DNA of 64,000 nucleotides from Phycisphaerales bacterium Planc_01 (GTDB lineage: Bacteria > Planctomycetota > Phycisphaerae > Sedimentisphaerales > Anaerobacaceae), in NCBI GenBank assembly GCA_001603075.1, contig LVBB01000109.1:62001-126000 (forward strand), read 5' to 3'. The first letter of the stretch is position 1; each line of letters opens with the position of its first letter. Of this stretch, positions 26,844-36,603 are shown piece after piece. The position numbers and the translations under genes were made by a program. The notes below the pieces were generated by a model, which ran no database searches, was not told the DNA's origin, and was given only the letters and a program-made list of their open reading frames with translations.

Positions 26844-27005
26844 CACAATGACACACGTCCAACGGCGGCCTCCACACCTCCTCGGACAGCCCCTTCCAGA
26901 TACGCCGGAAGAGCAATGCTCCCCATTTCGGCAAAGGGGCTGTCCCCTCTTGCGAGAAGCAATGACAGAGGAAGAGACGGCCTTTGTCCCCATCCACCGG
27001 GGCAC

Positions 27006-29219
27006 TCATGATCTTCTCTCGAACAGCGACTCCAGCGGCAGGACCTCCCTTCCTTTGGCGTCACATACTCCGGCAGGGACAGCTTCAATGGAATAACGGC
27101 GACGGTAAGACCCGTTCTCGCGATGGCTGCCGCGTCTGTGCGGCACTGCGTTGACTACCACTCCCAGGATGCGAGCGCCGACGGCCGTCAGTTCGGCGTG
27201 GGCCTGGATGCTGTCGCCGCGCGTGGAGGTCCCAGCGCGCAGCACGAGAATGATGCCGTCGCATTGGGCGGCCAGAATCTGAGCATCCGAAAACAGCAGA
27301 ACCGGCGGTGAGTCCACCAATACACGATCGTACCTGCCGGCCAGCGTCGCCAGCAGTCGGCGAAAACGCTCCTGGTTGAACATCTCGCTCGGGCTGAACG
27401 CCTGAGGGCCGCAGGCCAACAGATCCAGGCCCTCCACACCGGTGGGCTCAATCGCATCCTCCAGTTTCGCCTGGCCGGCGACAACGGAACTCAGGCCTTT
27501 CTGCCATCGGTTTTTCTTGAAGATGTGGTGTTGCTTCGGCGTGTGGTAGTCCGCGTCCACGATCAGTACTCGTTGGCCCGCCTGGGCCAGAGACAGAGCC
27601 AGATTGCTGACCACTGTGGTCTTGCCCTCACCACAGGCGGGCGACGTGACCAGAATCGTCCGGGCATGCCCGTTGAAAGAGCCAAGAAGAAACGGTGTTC
27701 TCAATCTGCGGAATGCCTCCGCCTCTGATCCCGTCGGGCAGATGCGCACCACCTGCGCTCGCACAATCCCGCTGTGCAGAGGGGATCGGATCGCAGGGAC
27801 GGCGCCGAGCACCGGCAGTCTCAGAAGTGCCGAAATTTCCTGTGAGGAGCGCAGCCTTTGATCGTACAACTCGCGAATCAGCCCCCACCCGAAGCCGGCA
27901 CACGTGCCCAACAGCAAGGCGATGGCCATGAGCCTGCCCTTCCTGGGTTCGGACGGCATGCGAGCGGCCGTCGCGCGTTCCAGAATGGTGACCGTGAGTC
28001 TTCCCACCGCCTCGGTAACACTCAGTTCCTTGATCCGGTCGTCGAGAATGCCGGACGACTTTTTTGCCTCCTCATAGTCGGACTGCAACCTGGCATACTG
28101 GGTCAGTTCGTCGTTCAAAGAGAACACCTGATGACGCTGGGCCTCGCATTGCGCCGCCAACTCCTCTTCTTTCTGTCGGGCCGCCACCCACTCCTGCTCA
28201 AGGACAGCCAACTGGCCTCGGACGAACTGCCGATCGAGTTCGGTGATCTTCTCCTGAGTTCGATCGATTTCGGCATCCAGAGTGGCGATGGCGGGATGCT
28301 CCGGCTTCAGTTCCAGCAAGACGTCGGCTCTGGCGCCTTCAAGACGCGCCAGTTCGGCCTGCAAGGAGGCTATCTTGTTCGCCGTCGCGTCATCGACGCG
28401 CCGGCCGTGCCGAGCCTCCAGGAACTGCCGCAGCGCCGCGGAATCCTCGGCCAGACTTACCGCAGTCTCATAGACGTGACCGACCTGACGCGTTGCCACC
28501 TTGGCCTGACTCAGTTGCGTCAGGAGTTGCTCCATCTGGCGCAGAATGACATGGTTGCCCTGATCCGAACCAAACGCCAGACTCTCGTGCTGCCGCCGGA
28601 ATTCGAGGAGCCGCTGGTATTTCTGCGCGACGTCCGCATCATAGTGGATTCGCGCTTCCTCCAGGATCTTCAGCAATGCGGCTGCCGTGTCGCGTTTTTG
28701 ATCGGTGTGGAACGCCACATAGGCATCGACTACGGCGTTGACGATCTCCGCGGTTTCTTCAGGATGTGGCCCTTTGAACGAGATATTGATAATGCCGTCC
28801 ATCTTGCCCACGGCCGTTTCCAGGTTGTCGTGCAAGACCGACAGCCGATCCTCTACATCGACAAACGTCCGCATCGGGCCTGGATTCAGAAATGCCAGCG
28901 CCCCGGAAAGCACCGGGTTCGATCGGAGCACCTCGGCTTGCGTGTAGAGGTAGTTGTCCTGCTTGGTCATGACCCCTCGCTCGGAATCCCGAATCACCTT
29001 GGGGATTTCCTGCTCGACGTAGACGCGCGCCGTGCTGGTGTAGCGAGGTGTCGCACGCCCGAGAAGAGCGTACGCCGCGACCAGCGCGGCGATACCCATA
29101 CCCAGAATCATCACGGGATGGTGTTGAAACGTTTCGATCAGAATCCCAGGAGTCACCCGTGGACCCGGGGAAATCTCAGGAAGTGGATAGAGCAGACTCC
29201 CGTTGCCGTTGGTGTTCAT
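27006..29219 (-). CDS. wzc: Wzc-like chain-length regulator and tyrosine autokinase
   Basis: 737 residues. An N-terminal Wzz domain with a first membrane helix (VMILGMGIAALVAAYALL), a long coiled-coil periplasmic region (about 150-420), a second helix (LMAIALLLGTCAGFGWGL) and a cytoplasmic BY-kinase with Walker A SPACGEGKTTVV, A' VLIVDADYHTP and Walker B VLVDSPP. It controls polymer length and export together with Wza. The C-terminal tail has only two tyrosines (GSYRRRYS), fewer than the usual cluster, so phospho-cycling may be reduced. ATG 29219 has GAGG 6 nt upstream; ATG 29225 is alternative. It starts 32 bp after the wza stop. Confidence 0.9.
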   Translation of the reverse strand: MNTNGNGSLLYPLPEISPGPRVTPGILIETFQHHPVMILGMGIAALVAAYALLGRATPRYTSTARVYVEQEIPKVIRDSERGVMTKQDNYLYTQAEVLRSNPVLSGALAFLNPGPMRTFVDVEDRLSVLHDNLETAVGKMDGIINISFKGPHPEETAEIVNAVVDAYVAFHTDQKRDTAAALLKILEEARIHYDADVAQKYQRLLEFRRQHESLAFGSDQGNHVILRQMEQLLTQLSQAKVATRQVGHVYETAVSLAEDSAALRQFLEARHGRRVDDATANKIASLQAELARLEGARADVLLELKPEHPAIATLDAEIDRTQEKITELDRQFVRGQLAVLEQEWVAARQKEEELAAQCEAQRHQVFSLNDELTQYARLQSDYEEAKKSSGILDDRIKELSVTEAVGRLTVTILERATAARMPSEPRKGRLMAIALLLGTCAGFGWGLIRELYDQRLRSSQEISALLRLPVLGAVPAIRSPLHSGIVRAQVVRICPTGSEAEAFRRLRTPFLLGSFNGHARTILVTSPACGEGKTTVVSNLALSLAQAGQRVLIVDADYHTPKQHHIFKKNRWQKGLSSVVAGQAKLEDAIEPTGVEGLDLLACGPQAFSPSEMFNQERFRRLLATLAGRYDRVLVDSPPVLLFSDAQILAAQCDGIILVLRAGTSTRGDSIQAHAELTAVGARILGVVVNAVPHRRGSHRENGSYRRRYSIEAVPAGVCDAKGREVLPLESLFERRS

Positions 29220-29251
29220 CTTCATCCTCGGAAACTGGCATGACGTCGCGG

Positions 29252-30658
29252 TCAGTCGTTATTCCACAAGTCTCCCAGATCGACCCATGTCCCCACGCTG
29301 AGGCGTACCACCCTGTTGACGAAAGCGGCCGTACGCGTACGCGGCGTGTGCTCAATGGCCACCAGGTCGCCCGGCCGTACGGAGACGTTGAGCCGATCGG
29401 TGTACTGGTCGTCTTCAATCAGTCGGAAAGCGAGCCTGAGAATGGTTCCGTCACGCTTCAGTCGGTATACGGTCGCATAGCGAGGGTCAACATCCATGTC
29501 CAGTCCCCCCGCCAAAGCAATCACCTGCGCCAGGTTGTACCGGGCATGCGGCGGATATTCGAAATTCCCCGGATTCCGCACCAACCCCACCACGGAAATC
29601 AAAGGCATCTGGACCGGTTCGACAACAACCGTGTCACCTTCCGCCAGCGACACATCCTTAAAGGGGACGTTCATGCCGACGACCGGAAGCACCATGGTCC
29701 CGTGTTCGGGTTCCTCTTCCAGACCCGGAGTCTCGTCAGGCGCCGAGTAAGGGGGTGTCTCCCGGTCATCGGAGCCGGTGTTCTCCGATGCACCTGCCGA
29801 CGATATCGTCGCCTCGTTGCGTTCGTGCGACCGAACCGACGCCAGGGTTCGCGGTGAGGCTGCCATATGCACCGAACCCCAGGACGGTACCGTCACCCCG
29901 GCGGCGGCTGGCCGTTTTGAAGCCGTGGGTTTGGACGAGCCTGTTGCGACAGGCTCCGCCGAGCGATCAACTGACAGGGGTCGTACGGTGTTCTCCCAAG
30001 CCGCTTCTCGAGCACTCGATCCGATAACGCGTACCACAGCCGCTCCGGCTGCAGATATGCCACCTGCCTCGGTCAACAGAGAAACGAGCGTCATCTGATC
30101 GGCTCGAAGCGTGTAGACCCCCGGTCTTTCCACGACTCCGGCGATGTAGACCTTGGACGTTCTGTACTCCAGGATGCGCACATAGATCGACGGCCTGTTG
30201 ACCGCATAGGAGGCATAGGCCCGGACGACATCGGCTTCAATCTCCGCCAGAGACTTACCGGTGGCATCGAGCTGCCCCACCGCAGGCAACGTAATGGTTC
30301 CCTCATCGCTGACGCGACAGATGAATGGTTCTTCTCTGGCGTTTTGCACCCGGGCAGAACGGATCTCCGCCTCCGTGACGGCGCGAAGCAGAGCGGGCAT
30401 GATGAACTCAAGAACGTCGCCGGGCACAACGCGATACGGACCGGTGTGGAGTTTGGCTCGGTTGACGCGATCCATATCGACCGGCGGGACGATGGGGTCT
30501 GCCGCTTCAAAGGCAGCAATCTGGTCCACCGTCGGGGCGCGCACATTGTCGCTGCATCCGAGAAGGCAAAGAGGTGCGACCAGGACCACCAGAAGGCAAC
30601 CTGTTCTGCAATGGGTGCTCGTCCGTAGCAACGAAGAACCGTCTCTCATACAGACCAT
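29252..30658 (-). CDS. wza: Wza-like outer-membrane polysaccharide export lipoprotein
   Basis: 468 residues. A lipoprotein signal ends LCLLGC, with the acylated cysteine at residue 35. The poly-export domain follows (GPYRVVPGDVLEFIMPALL), then a first SLBB domain (VYIAGVVERPGVYTL) and a second (ISVVGLVRNPGNFEYPP). The product should form the outer-membrane channel for the EPS. Between the SLBB domains is about 100 residues of low-complexity Ser/Pro/Ala/Glu-rich sequence not typical of Wza. GGAGG lies 5 nt before the ATG at 30658. Confidence 0.9.
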   Translation of the reverse strand: MVCMRDGSSLLRTSTHCRTGCLLVVLVAPLCLLGCSDNVRAPTVDQIAAFEAADPIVPPVDMDRVNRAKLHTGPYRVVPGDVLEFIMPALLRAVTEAEIRSARVQNAREEPFICRVSDEGTITLPAVGQLDATGKSLAEIEADVVRAYASYAVNRPSIYVRILEYRTSKVYIAGVVERPGVYTLRADQMTLVSLLTEAGGISAAGAAVVRVIGSSAREAAWENTVRPLSVDRSAEPVATGSSKPTASKRPAAAGVTVPSWGSVHMAASPRTLASVRSHERNEATISSAGASENTGSDDRETPPYSAPDETPGLEEEPEHGTMVLPVVGMNVPFKDVSLAEGDTVVVEPVQMPLISVVGLVRNPGNFEYPPHARYNLAQVIALAGGLDMDVDPRYATVYRLKRDGTILRLAFRLIEDDQYTDRLNVSVRPGDLVAIEHTPRTRTAAFVNRVVRLSVGTWVDLGDLWNND

Positions 30659-30690
30659 CTCAGCCTCCACTCGATCGTTGGGCGTCCCCA

Positions 30691-31951
30691 TCATCTCGTC
30701 GGCGCATTGAGGACGTCCGTGGCATTGGCACGTTTCCCGCCCAACAGAACCTGCGAAGAGTGCGTAGGATGTACTGCGGCGACCAATCTGACGTTCTGGA
30801 CATACTTGCAGACCATCTCTCGTATCTCCGGCGTATAGAGGGGGTTCATGACGACAATCGTTCCCGGCCGATGCACGGCCAGGGCCTCTGGCGCAAGAAT
30901 CTCCTGTCCGGTTCCCGGAACGAACTTCCCCTGCTTTGCGGGGTGCATGTCCACTGCGTATTCGAGCTTGTCGTGAGTCAGCCCGAGCACATTCAGAAAG
31001 GTGGCCCCTTTGGTGCCCACTCCCCAGATGACGACTCGCCGACGTCGCTCTTGCCAGACGGCCATTCGTGCCTGCCAGGAGTCCACGAGGTCGCGAAAGA
31101 GGGCCTGGAAACCAGCGAGTCGGTTCAGGCTGCCGACAGACACGGCCGCCGCAGCCACTGGATCGTCTTCGGCGATGGAGGCCGGCCGGGCTTCGAGCGT
31201 GAGATACTGGCCGTCGTAACGTTCGTCGATCTGCAGCACGTCAAACCCCGCCGCCTTGAACACCCGCTCCAGCGACTCGCTTGTGAAGTAGTTGCAGTGT
31301 TCATAGAGGATATCCCAGATCGCCCCGCGCAGAAAGGTATGTCTGGCGTCGGGGACTTCAAAGAACACAATGCACCCTTTCTGTTCATCGAGCGTTTCTC
31401 GGAGTTCGCGCAGGAAACCGAGCGGATCATCAATATGCTCCAGAACGTGGCGGCAGCAGACCATAGCGGGGTGGTACCGTCCGGATCGCCGCGAATAAGT
31501 GTCGGTCACGATCCGCACGTCGGAGGCATCATGATCCGGCGCCGCGCGGATTGTAGCCGGGATCGAATCCAATTCCTTGGTTTCTTCCCAGTCCACACAG
31601 CAATTTCAGAAAATAGCCGTCGCCACAGCCGACTTCAACGATCTCACGGCCGTAGATACCATATTTCCGGATTAGCTCCTCTGCGACACGGGTCGCGTAT
31701 TGACGGAAGTGTGCTGAAGCCGACAGAGGATTCCCATAATGCGGGCCATAGCGGATTCTCTCCGGTTCAAACGCGGCGTTGTGGATGAACCCACATCGAC
31801 CGCAGCAGACAAGTCGCACACATGCGCGTTCGGCACCGAGTGCTTCCTCCCGCGTCTTATACAAGACGTTGCAGAAGACCGGCATGCTCTCCCACGTGAA
31901 GATCTCGTTCTGTTCACGACTGCGGCACAGCGGACATCTCAACGATTTCAC
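30691..31951 (-). pseudogene. C-methyltransferase with a single-base frameshift
   Basis: Two overlapping frames together make one NovU/TylC3-type C-methyltransferase. The first (from a GTG at 31951) gives the zinc-binding N-terminus (CPLC, CGRC) and SAM motif VEVGCGDGYF, then stops after FDPGYNP. The second continues with CCRHVLEHIDDPL, VVIWGVGTKGATFLN and MNPLYTPEI. The whole span is 1,261 nt, one more than 420 codons, so one extra base explains it; the switch lies in the GC run at 31537-31549. The intact paralog upstream is 416 residues. Either a recent inactivation or a sequencing error; both halves are otherwise well conserved, which favours error or very recent change. Confidence 0.8.
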
Positions 31952-31969
31952 TGGCCTACCTTGTCTGGC

Positions 31970-33220
31970 TCAGGCCGACACACACGATGTGACCGGAAGC
32001 AGTTCGGCTCTCAGACCGAGTTGCGACAGGTCCCGCCGAATCTCGTCGCAGTACACAGGATTCATGACAATGATCTGGTCCGGCGGATGCCGGATCAGAG
32101 ACTCGGGGGAGACGATCTCATGGCCGCTGCATGGGAGGAACTTGCCATGCTTGTATGGATTGATGTCCACGACGCACGCAATCGCGTCGTCGAGCCACAG
32201 GGTTGTCAGGAAGGCCACCGCCTTGGATCCGGAACCCCACAGGACGATCCTTTGGCCGTCCCTGAAGGCACGAGTCACGGTGTCCGTCCAGTACGTCAGA
32301 GCCGAGCCACACGTCCGTGCGAAACCTCCAACGGCGCCTTTGAGGAACGCGACATCCTCCTCCAGAGAGGACAGACACGGCTGCGTTCCGGAGGCCGGAT
32401 AGGCTGTGAGAACGATATACTGATCGTCAAAATCCAGGTACAACTGATCGACGTCAAACCCCGCCGCCCGGAAGAGCCTGGCGAGCGATCCGGGCGTGAA
32501 GTAGCTGCAATGCTCGTAGTATACGTCCCAAAAGGCCCCTTCCCGCAGGATCCGAAGTGTATCGGGAACTTCAAATATCGTGAGAGTCCGCTCCCGTTTG
32601 CCTATGGCCTCTCGGATCGTGCGCAGGAACCGAAGCGTCTGGCCGATGTGTTCGAGCGTGTGCCGACAGCATATGACGTCGGCCTCCAGGTGCGCATACC
32701 GCTCGGAATAGAAGTCTCGGATGAAGGTCACCGACGAAGCCCTTCCGGACGGGTCTCGTTCCGGGACATAGGCCGGATCGACGCCGATACCTGTATTGTC
32801 GCCCATCGCACAGATCTGCGCCACAAACTCGCCCTTTCCGCAGCCAATCTCCAGAATCCGCTTGCCATGAATATCATAGTCGTCGATGAGTCGGGCACAG
32901 AGACCCTCGGCAAACGTCCGAAAGCGGGGGGAGAAGGCCTGCGTCTCCTCGTATTGGGCCGAGTACTGCTGCGCCCGGGGGTCAAAAGACATATTGCAGA
33001 TGAAGCCACATGTCTCACAGAGTCCCAAACACAACCGCCCTGTTGGAAAGGCCATCGCCTGGTCCCGATCAGAGATGAGAAGACAACTGTGAACGGGAAC
33101 GGATTCCACTCGGTAGAACGCAACCATGTGCGGTGCTCCGCAACTCGGACACACACAAAGCACATCGGCCTGCGTCTCAAGAGAAACGCCGGCAGGAAGA
33201 CGGTGAGTGTACAGGTTCAT
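31970..33220 (-). CDS. SAM-dependent C-methyltransferase (sugar branch methylation)
   Basis: 416 residues. N-terminal zinc site CPSCG and CETCG, SAM motif ILEIGCGKGEF, post-motif VICCRHTLEHI, and the C-terminal domain with IVLWGSGSKAVAFL and MNPVYCDEI. This is the three-part layout of C-methyltransferases such as TylC3 and NovU, which add a methyl group to C-3 or C-5 of 4-keto nucleotide sugars. AGGAG lies 5 nt upstream of the ATG. It is clearly related to the frameshifted neighbour, so tandem duplication is likely. Confidence 0.85.
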   Translation of the reverse strand: MNLYTHRLPAGVSLETQADVLCVCPSCGAPHMVAFYRVESVPVHSCLLISDRDQAMAFPTGRLCLGLCETCGFICNMSFDPRAQQYSAQYEETQAFSPRFRTFAEGLCARLIDDYDIHGKRILEIGCGKGEFVAQICAMGDNTGIGVDPAYVPERDPSGRASSVTFIRDFYSERYAHLEADVICCRHTLEHIGQTLRFLRTIREAIGKRERTLTIFEVPDTLRILREGAFWDVYYEHCSYFTPGSLARLFRAAGFDVDQLYLDFDDQYIVLTAYPASGTQPCLSSLEEDVAFLKGAVGGFARTCGSALTYWTDTVTRAFRDGQRIVLWGSGSKAVAFLTTLWLDDAIACVVDINPYKHGKFLPCSGHEIVSPESLIRHPPDQIIVMNPVYCDEIRRDLSQLGLRAELLPVTSCVSA

Positions 33221-33317
33221 GCCATCTCCTGTCATTATTACCCATTGCGGGGATCGCGCTTCGCCATAGGATGCCACCATGCTTACACAGGACGGTGCAG
33301 GATCGACAGGACCCCGT

Positions 33318-34550
33318 TCAGACGATCACAGGCTCGGGAATCGGAATGATGAACCTGCCGCCGCGCGCCACATACTCGGTCTGCTGACTCATGATCTCGT
33401 CCTTGAAATTCCAGGCCAGAAGCAACAGATAGTCGGGCATGCTTTCCAACACCTGCTCGGTCGAGACAATGGGTTGATGCATCCCCGTCATGTACTTGCC
33501 CTGCTTGTATGGGTTCTTGTCCGCAATCGCGTCGACCCATTCCCGGTCGATCCCCACGTAATTGAGCAGGGTACAACCTTTCGCCGCCGCCGCATAGGCC
33601 ATGATCCGACGCCGATCGGACTTCAGGCCGGCCAGCAGGCTCCGCAGCCTTTCCTTGATATTCGCCACCGCTTGCGCGAAGCGACAGTAGTATTCGAAAG
33701 TGTCGGCCCCACAAGCCTTCTCCTCGGCGAGATAGTCCTGTACGGACGGCGCGACTGCCTCGCCGGGTTCGACATACAGCCGCAGCGATCCGCCATGGAT
33801 TGCCAGAGGCCGAACCTCGTTGAGATGGAGGTCGTGACGTCGAAACAGACGATCGAGCGCCGTCACGGAGAAGTAACACAGATGCTGATGGTAGATCGTA
33901 TCGAATTCGCAGTGGTCGATCAGATTCTTCACATAGGGGACTTCGATCACCGCCACTCCGTCGTCTTTCAGTAGCAGCCGTATCCCTTCGACAAAGCCAT
34001 TGGTATCGGCGACGTGGGCCAGCACGTTGTTTGCATGGATGACGTCAGCCTTCTTGCCTTCACGGCAGAGCCTTCGGGCCAGATCCTCGTGGAAGAAGGT
34101 GCATCGAGTAGGCACCCCAATCCTCTCGGCGGCGTGCGCCGGTCCTTCGGCAGGATCGATCCCAAGACATGGGATTCCCGCATCCACGTAGTTTCGAAGC
34201 AGATACCCGTCGTTGCTGGCCAGCTCCACGACGAAGCTGTGCGCGTCGAGGCGGCGTCTGGCAATCAGTTCCAGCACATTCTGCCTCGAATGCTCCAGGA
34301 GACTGGAGGACACCGATGAATAATACGGGTAGTCCTTGCAGAACAGTTCCTCGGGATCGACCGTCTCGAGGATCTGCACGAGCGTACAGTTCCGGCAGAA
34401 AGCCACCTGAAGCGGATACACCGGCTCCTTCTCTTCAAGCTGTGCCTTCGTCAGCAGCCTGTCCGCCAAAGGTGAATCCCCCAGGTCCAGAAAGACGTCC
34501 AGATTTGTCTGTCCGCAAATCCGACACGAATGCTTGTCACCGCGTGGCAT
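33318..34550 (-). CDS. SAM-dependent C-methyltransferase (sugar branch methylation)
   Basis: 410 residues. The zinc-binding N-terminus CRICGQTNLDVFLDLGDSPL with CRNCTLVQ is typical of the TylC3/NovU family, as are VELASNDGYLL, HANNVLAHVAD, EVPYVKNLI and the C-terminal AYAAAAKGCTLLNY and DKNPYKQGKYMTG. It is closer to canonical C-3 methyltransferases than its two neighbours. The product would be a branched deoxy sugar. GAGGAG lies 7 nt before the ATG; it starts 11 bp after the SDR stop, in the same operon as rfbF. Confidence 0.9.
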   Translation of the reverse strand: MPRGDKHSCRICGQTNLDVFLDLGDSPLADRLLTKAQLEEKEPVYPLQVAFCRNCTLVQILETVDPEELFCKDYPYYSSVSSSLLEHSRQNVLELIARRRLDAHSFVVELASNDGYLLRNYVDAGIPCLGIDPAEGPAHAAERIGVPTRCTFFHEDLARRLCREGKKADVIHANNVLAHVADTNGFVEGIRLLLKDDGVAVIEVPYVKNLIDHCEFDTIYHQHLCYFSVTALDRLFRRHDLHLNEVRPLAIHGGSLRLYVEPGEAVAPSVQDYLAEEKACGADTFEYYCRFAQAVANIKERLRSLLAGLKSDRRRIMAYAAAAKGCTLLNYVGIDREWVDAIADKNPYKQGKYMTGMHQPIVSTEQVLESMPDYLLLLAWNFKDEIMSQQTEYVARGGRFIIPIPEPVIV

Positions 34551-34561
34551 AGTCGCGCTCC

Positions 34562-35677
34562 TCAAGGTTGACTTTTCACTTCATCGATCGTTCGGGCCAC
34601 CGTTTGTGCGCGATCCCTCGGGCCGGGCACCATCTGGAGCGGTCGGGAAGCCTCATGCCTCCATCGCAAAGTCCGATCCAGTCGACCGGTTTCAAGGAGG
34701 TGCCGGATGTGGGCGATGCGCTGGAATCGGACTCCTTCGAACTCATCCAGGGTTACGCCATACTGTCTATATGCGTCGTGCAGCTCCTCGGCCCCCCGCC
34801 GGGCGTTCCAGTGAGGACGGAAGCGAGACACGGTCCGAGGGAGTTTGTCGCAGTTGACACGATAATTCCGACTGTCGGAGGAAGCTCCTTCGGCAAAGCT
34901 GATCCGACAGCCGGGGATGGTCTCGCCCACAATGGAGGCAATCTCCCGGACCCGGAGATTCTCCTGCGTCCGCCCCACGTTGAATGCCTCGTTGTGAACG
35001 AGAAATTGCGGTGCCTCCAAGACGGCCAGGAACGCCTGTGCGATATCCTGAATGTGGACGATGGGCCTCCATGGACTTCCATCGCTCTTCATCCGGATCT
35101 GTCCTGTCGTATAGGCCCAGGCGGTCAGATTGTTGAGCACAAGGTCGAACCGCAATCGTATCGACACGCCGTAGGCCGTGGCGTTTCTCAGGAAGACGGG
35201 CGAGAACGTGTCACACGCCAGCCGGGCGATCTCGGTCTCGGCCAGCACCTTCGACTTCCCGTAGGGAGTCACGGGGTTGAACGGAGACTCCTCCGTCAAT
35301 ATCTCGTCACCGGCGGCCCCGTATGTACTGCATGAGGAGGAGAAGACGAATCGTTTTACACCGGCTTTCCTGGCCAGTTCGGCCAAACGGACGGAGGCCG
35401 CATAGTTGATGGCATAGGTCAGATCGGGATCCAGGTTCCCCAAGGGATCGTTCGACAGGGCGGCGAGGTGACATATCGCATCGTATCGCTCCACGTCCCG
35501 TATTTCGATGTCTCTGATGTCCTTCTCAAGGAAGGGGATCTCCGGAATTCGCGGTCCAAAGGTACACAGCCTGTACAGGTCGCTATCCAGCCCCATGACC
35601 TCATGTCCGGCGTCCCGAAGAACCGGACCCAACACCGTACCGATGTAGCCTTGAGATCCCGTAACGAGCACGCGCAT
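34562..35677 (-). CDS. NAD-dependent epimerase/dehydratase (SDR), nucleotide-sugar modifying
   Basis: 371 residues of the extended SDR family. GSQGYIGTVLGP binds NAD, FSSSCSTYGAAGD carries the catalytic Ser region and TPYGKSKVLAE the Tyr-x3-Lys. RPIVHIQDIAQAFLAVL and FNVGRTQENLRVREIA complete the signature. Placement between rfbF and three C-methyltransferases suggests it acts on a CDP-sugar, as epimerase, reductase or dehydratase; which cannot be decided here. AAAGG lies 7 nt upstream and the rfbF stop only 3 bp upstream. Confidence 0.85.
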   Translation of the reverse strand: MRVLVTGSQGYIGTVLGPVLRDAGHEVMGLDSDLYRLCTFGPRIPEIPFLEKDIRDIEIRDVERYDAICHLAALSNDPLGNLDPDLTYAINYAASVRLAELARKAGVKRFVFSSSCSTYGAAGDEILTEESPFNPVTPYGKSKVLAETEIARLACDTFSPVFLRNATAYGVSIRLRFDLVLNNLTAWAYTTGQIRMKSDGSPWRPIVHIQDIAQAFLAVLEAPQFLVHNEAFNVGRTQENLRVREIASIVGETIPGCRISFAEGASSDSRNYRVNCDKLPRTVSRFRPHWNARRGAEELHDAYRQYGVTLDEFEGVRFQRIAHIRHLLETGRLDRTLRWRHEASRPLQMVPGPRDRAQTVARTIDEVKSQP

Positions 35678-35680
35678 GAT

Positions 35681-36529
35681 TCAACCTTTCACAACCGCAA
35701 CCGCGGCGGTCCTTGTGGAGTCGCGCAGTTCCTGATACGCCCGCGTTCGTGCGCCGATGCCCTCCCAGACATTCCACGGCGCCCTGCCGGACTTCCACAG
35801 GTCTTCCAGAATGTACTTCTCACGAAGCGTGTCCATGCATTGCCAGAACCCGGTATGCTTGTACGCCATGAGCTGGCCGTCACGGGCCAGTCGCTCCAAA
35901 GGGGTGCTTTCCCACGGCATCTGATCGCCTTCGATGTAGTCCAACACGCCGGGTTCGAGAACGAAGAACCCCCCGTTGATCCATCCTTCACCCGTTTGTG
36001 GCTTCTCGCAGAATTCGCTGATTCTGCTGCCATCCAGCGTCACATGACCATAGCGCGCGACGGGCCTGACGGTGGTCATGGTGGCCAGTCTCCCATGCGA
36101 TCGATGGAAGGCCAGCAGGCCGTAGATATCCACATCCGAGACGCCGTCCCCCCACGTCAGCATGAAGGTCTCCTGCCCCAGGTAAGGAGCCAATCGCTTG
36201 ATGCGCCCCCCGGTCATGGTCTCGACGCCCGTATCGATCAGTTCCACCGTCCAGTCGACACAGTCGCCGCCATGCACTTCGATTTCGCCGCTTCCACAGC
36301 GGACGGTCAGATCCCGGCTGATGTGACAGAGATCGACGAAATACCTTTTGATGTACTCCCCTTTGTAGCCCAGCGCAATGATGAATTCGCTGAATCCGAA
36401 GTGTGCGTAGATCTTCATGATGTGCCAGAGAATGGGCTTGCCTCCGATCTCCACCATGGGCTTGGGCCGGATCTGCGTCTCTTCCGTCAGCCTGGAACCC
36501 TTTCCTCCGGCGAGGATGGCCACTTTCAT
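35681..36529 (-). CDS. rfbF: Glucose-1-phosphate cytidylyltransferase
   Basis: 282 residues. The N-terminus AILAGGKGSRLTEET with RPKPMVEIGGKPILWHIMKI is the diagnostic CTP-binding and metal-binding region of RfbF, followed by GWINGGFFVLEPG and FWQCMDTLREKYILE. It makes CDP-glucose from glucose-1-phosphate and CTP, the first step toward CDP-dideoxy or branched sugars. The ATG at 36529 has AAGGAG 8 nt upstream; the longer in-frame extension overlaps the upstream GT2 gene and is unlikely. The usual partner CDP-glucose 4,6-dehydratase is not in the window. Confidence 0.92.
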   Translation of the reverse strand: MKVAILAGGKGSRLTEETQIRPKPMVEIGGKPILWHIMKIYAHFGFSEFIIALGYKGEYIKRYFVDLCHISRDLTVRCGSGEIEVHGGDCVDWTVELIDTGVETMTGGRIKRLAPYLGQETFMLTWGDGVSDVDIYGLLAFHRSHGRLATMTTVRPVARYGHVTLDGSRISEFCEKPQTGEGWINGGFFVLEPGVLDYIEGDQMPWESTPLERLARDGQLMAYKHTGFWQCMDTLREKYILEDLWKSGRAPWNVWEGIGARTRAYQELRDSTRTAAVAVVKG

Positions 36530-36603
36530 CGGTGTGTCTCCTTCTATACAGGTCGGTTGTGCCGCGCCGTCGCTCGACGTGCGGCTGCGAGCGTGGCGGA
36601 TCA

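Noticed and set aside
26844-27005. In-frame N-terminal extension of the GT4 protein to 27005
   Set aside because: Composition is Arg/Cys-rich and unlike GT4 N-termini; the glycine-rich loop expected near the start lies downstream of 26843.
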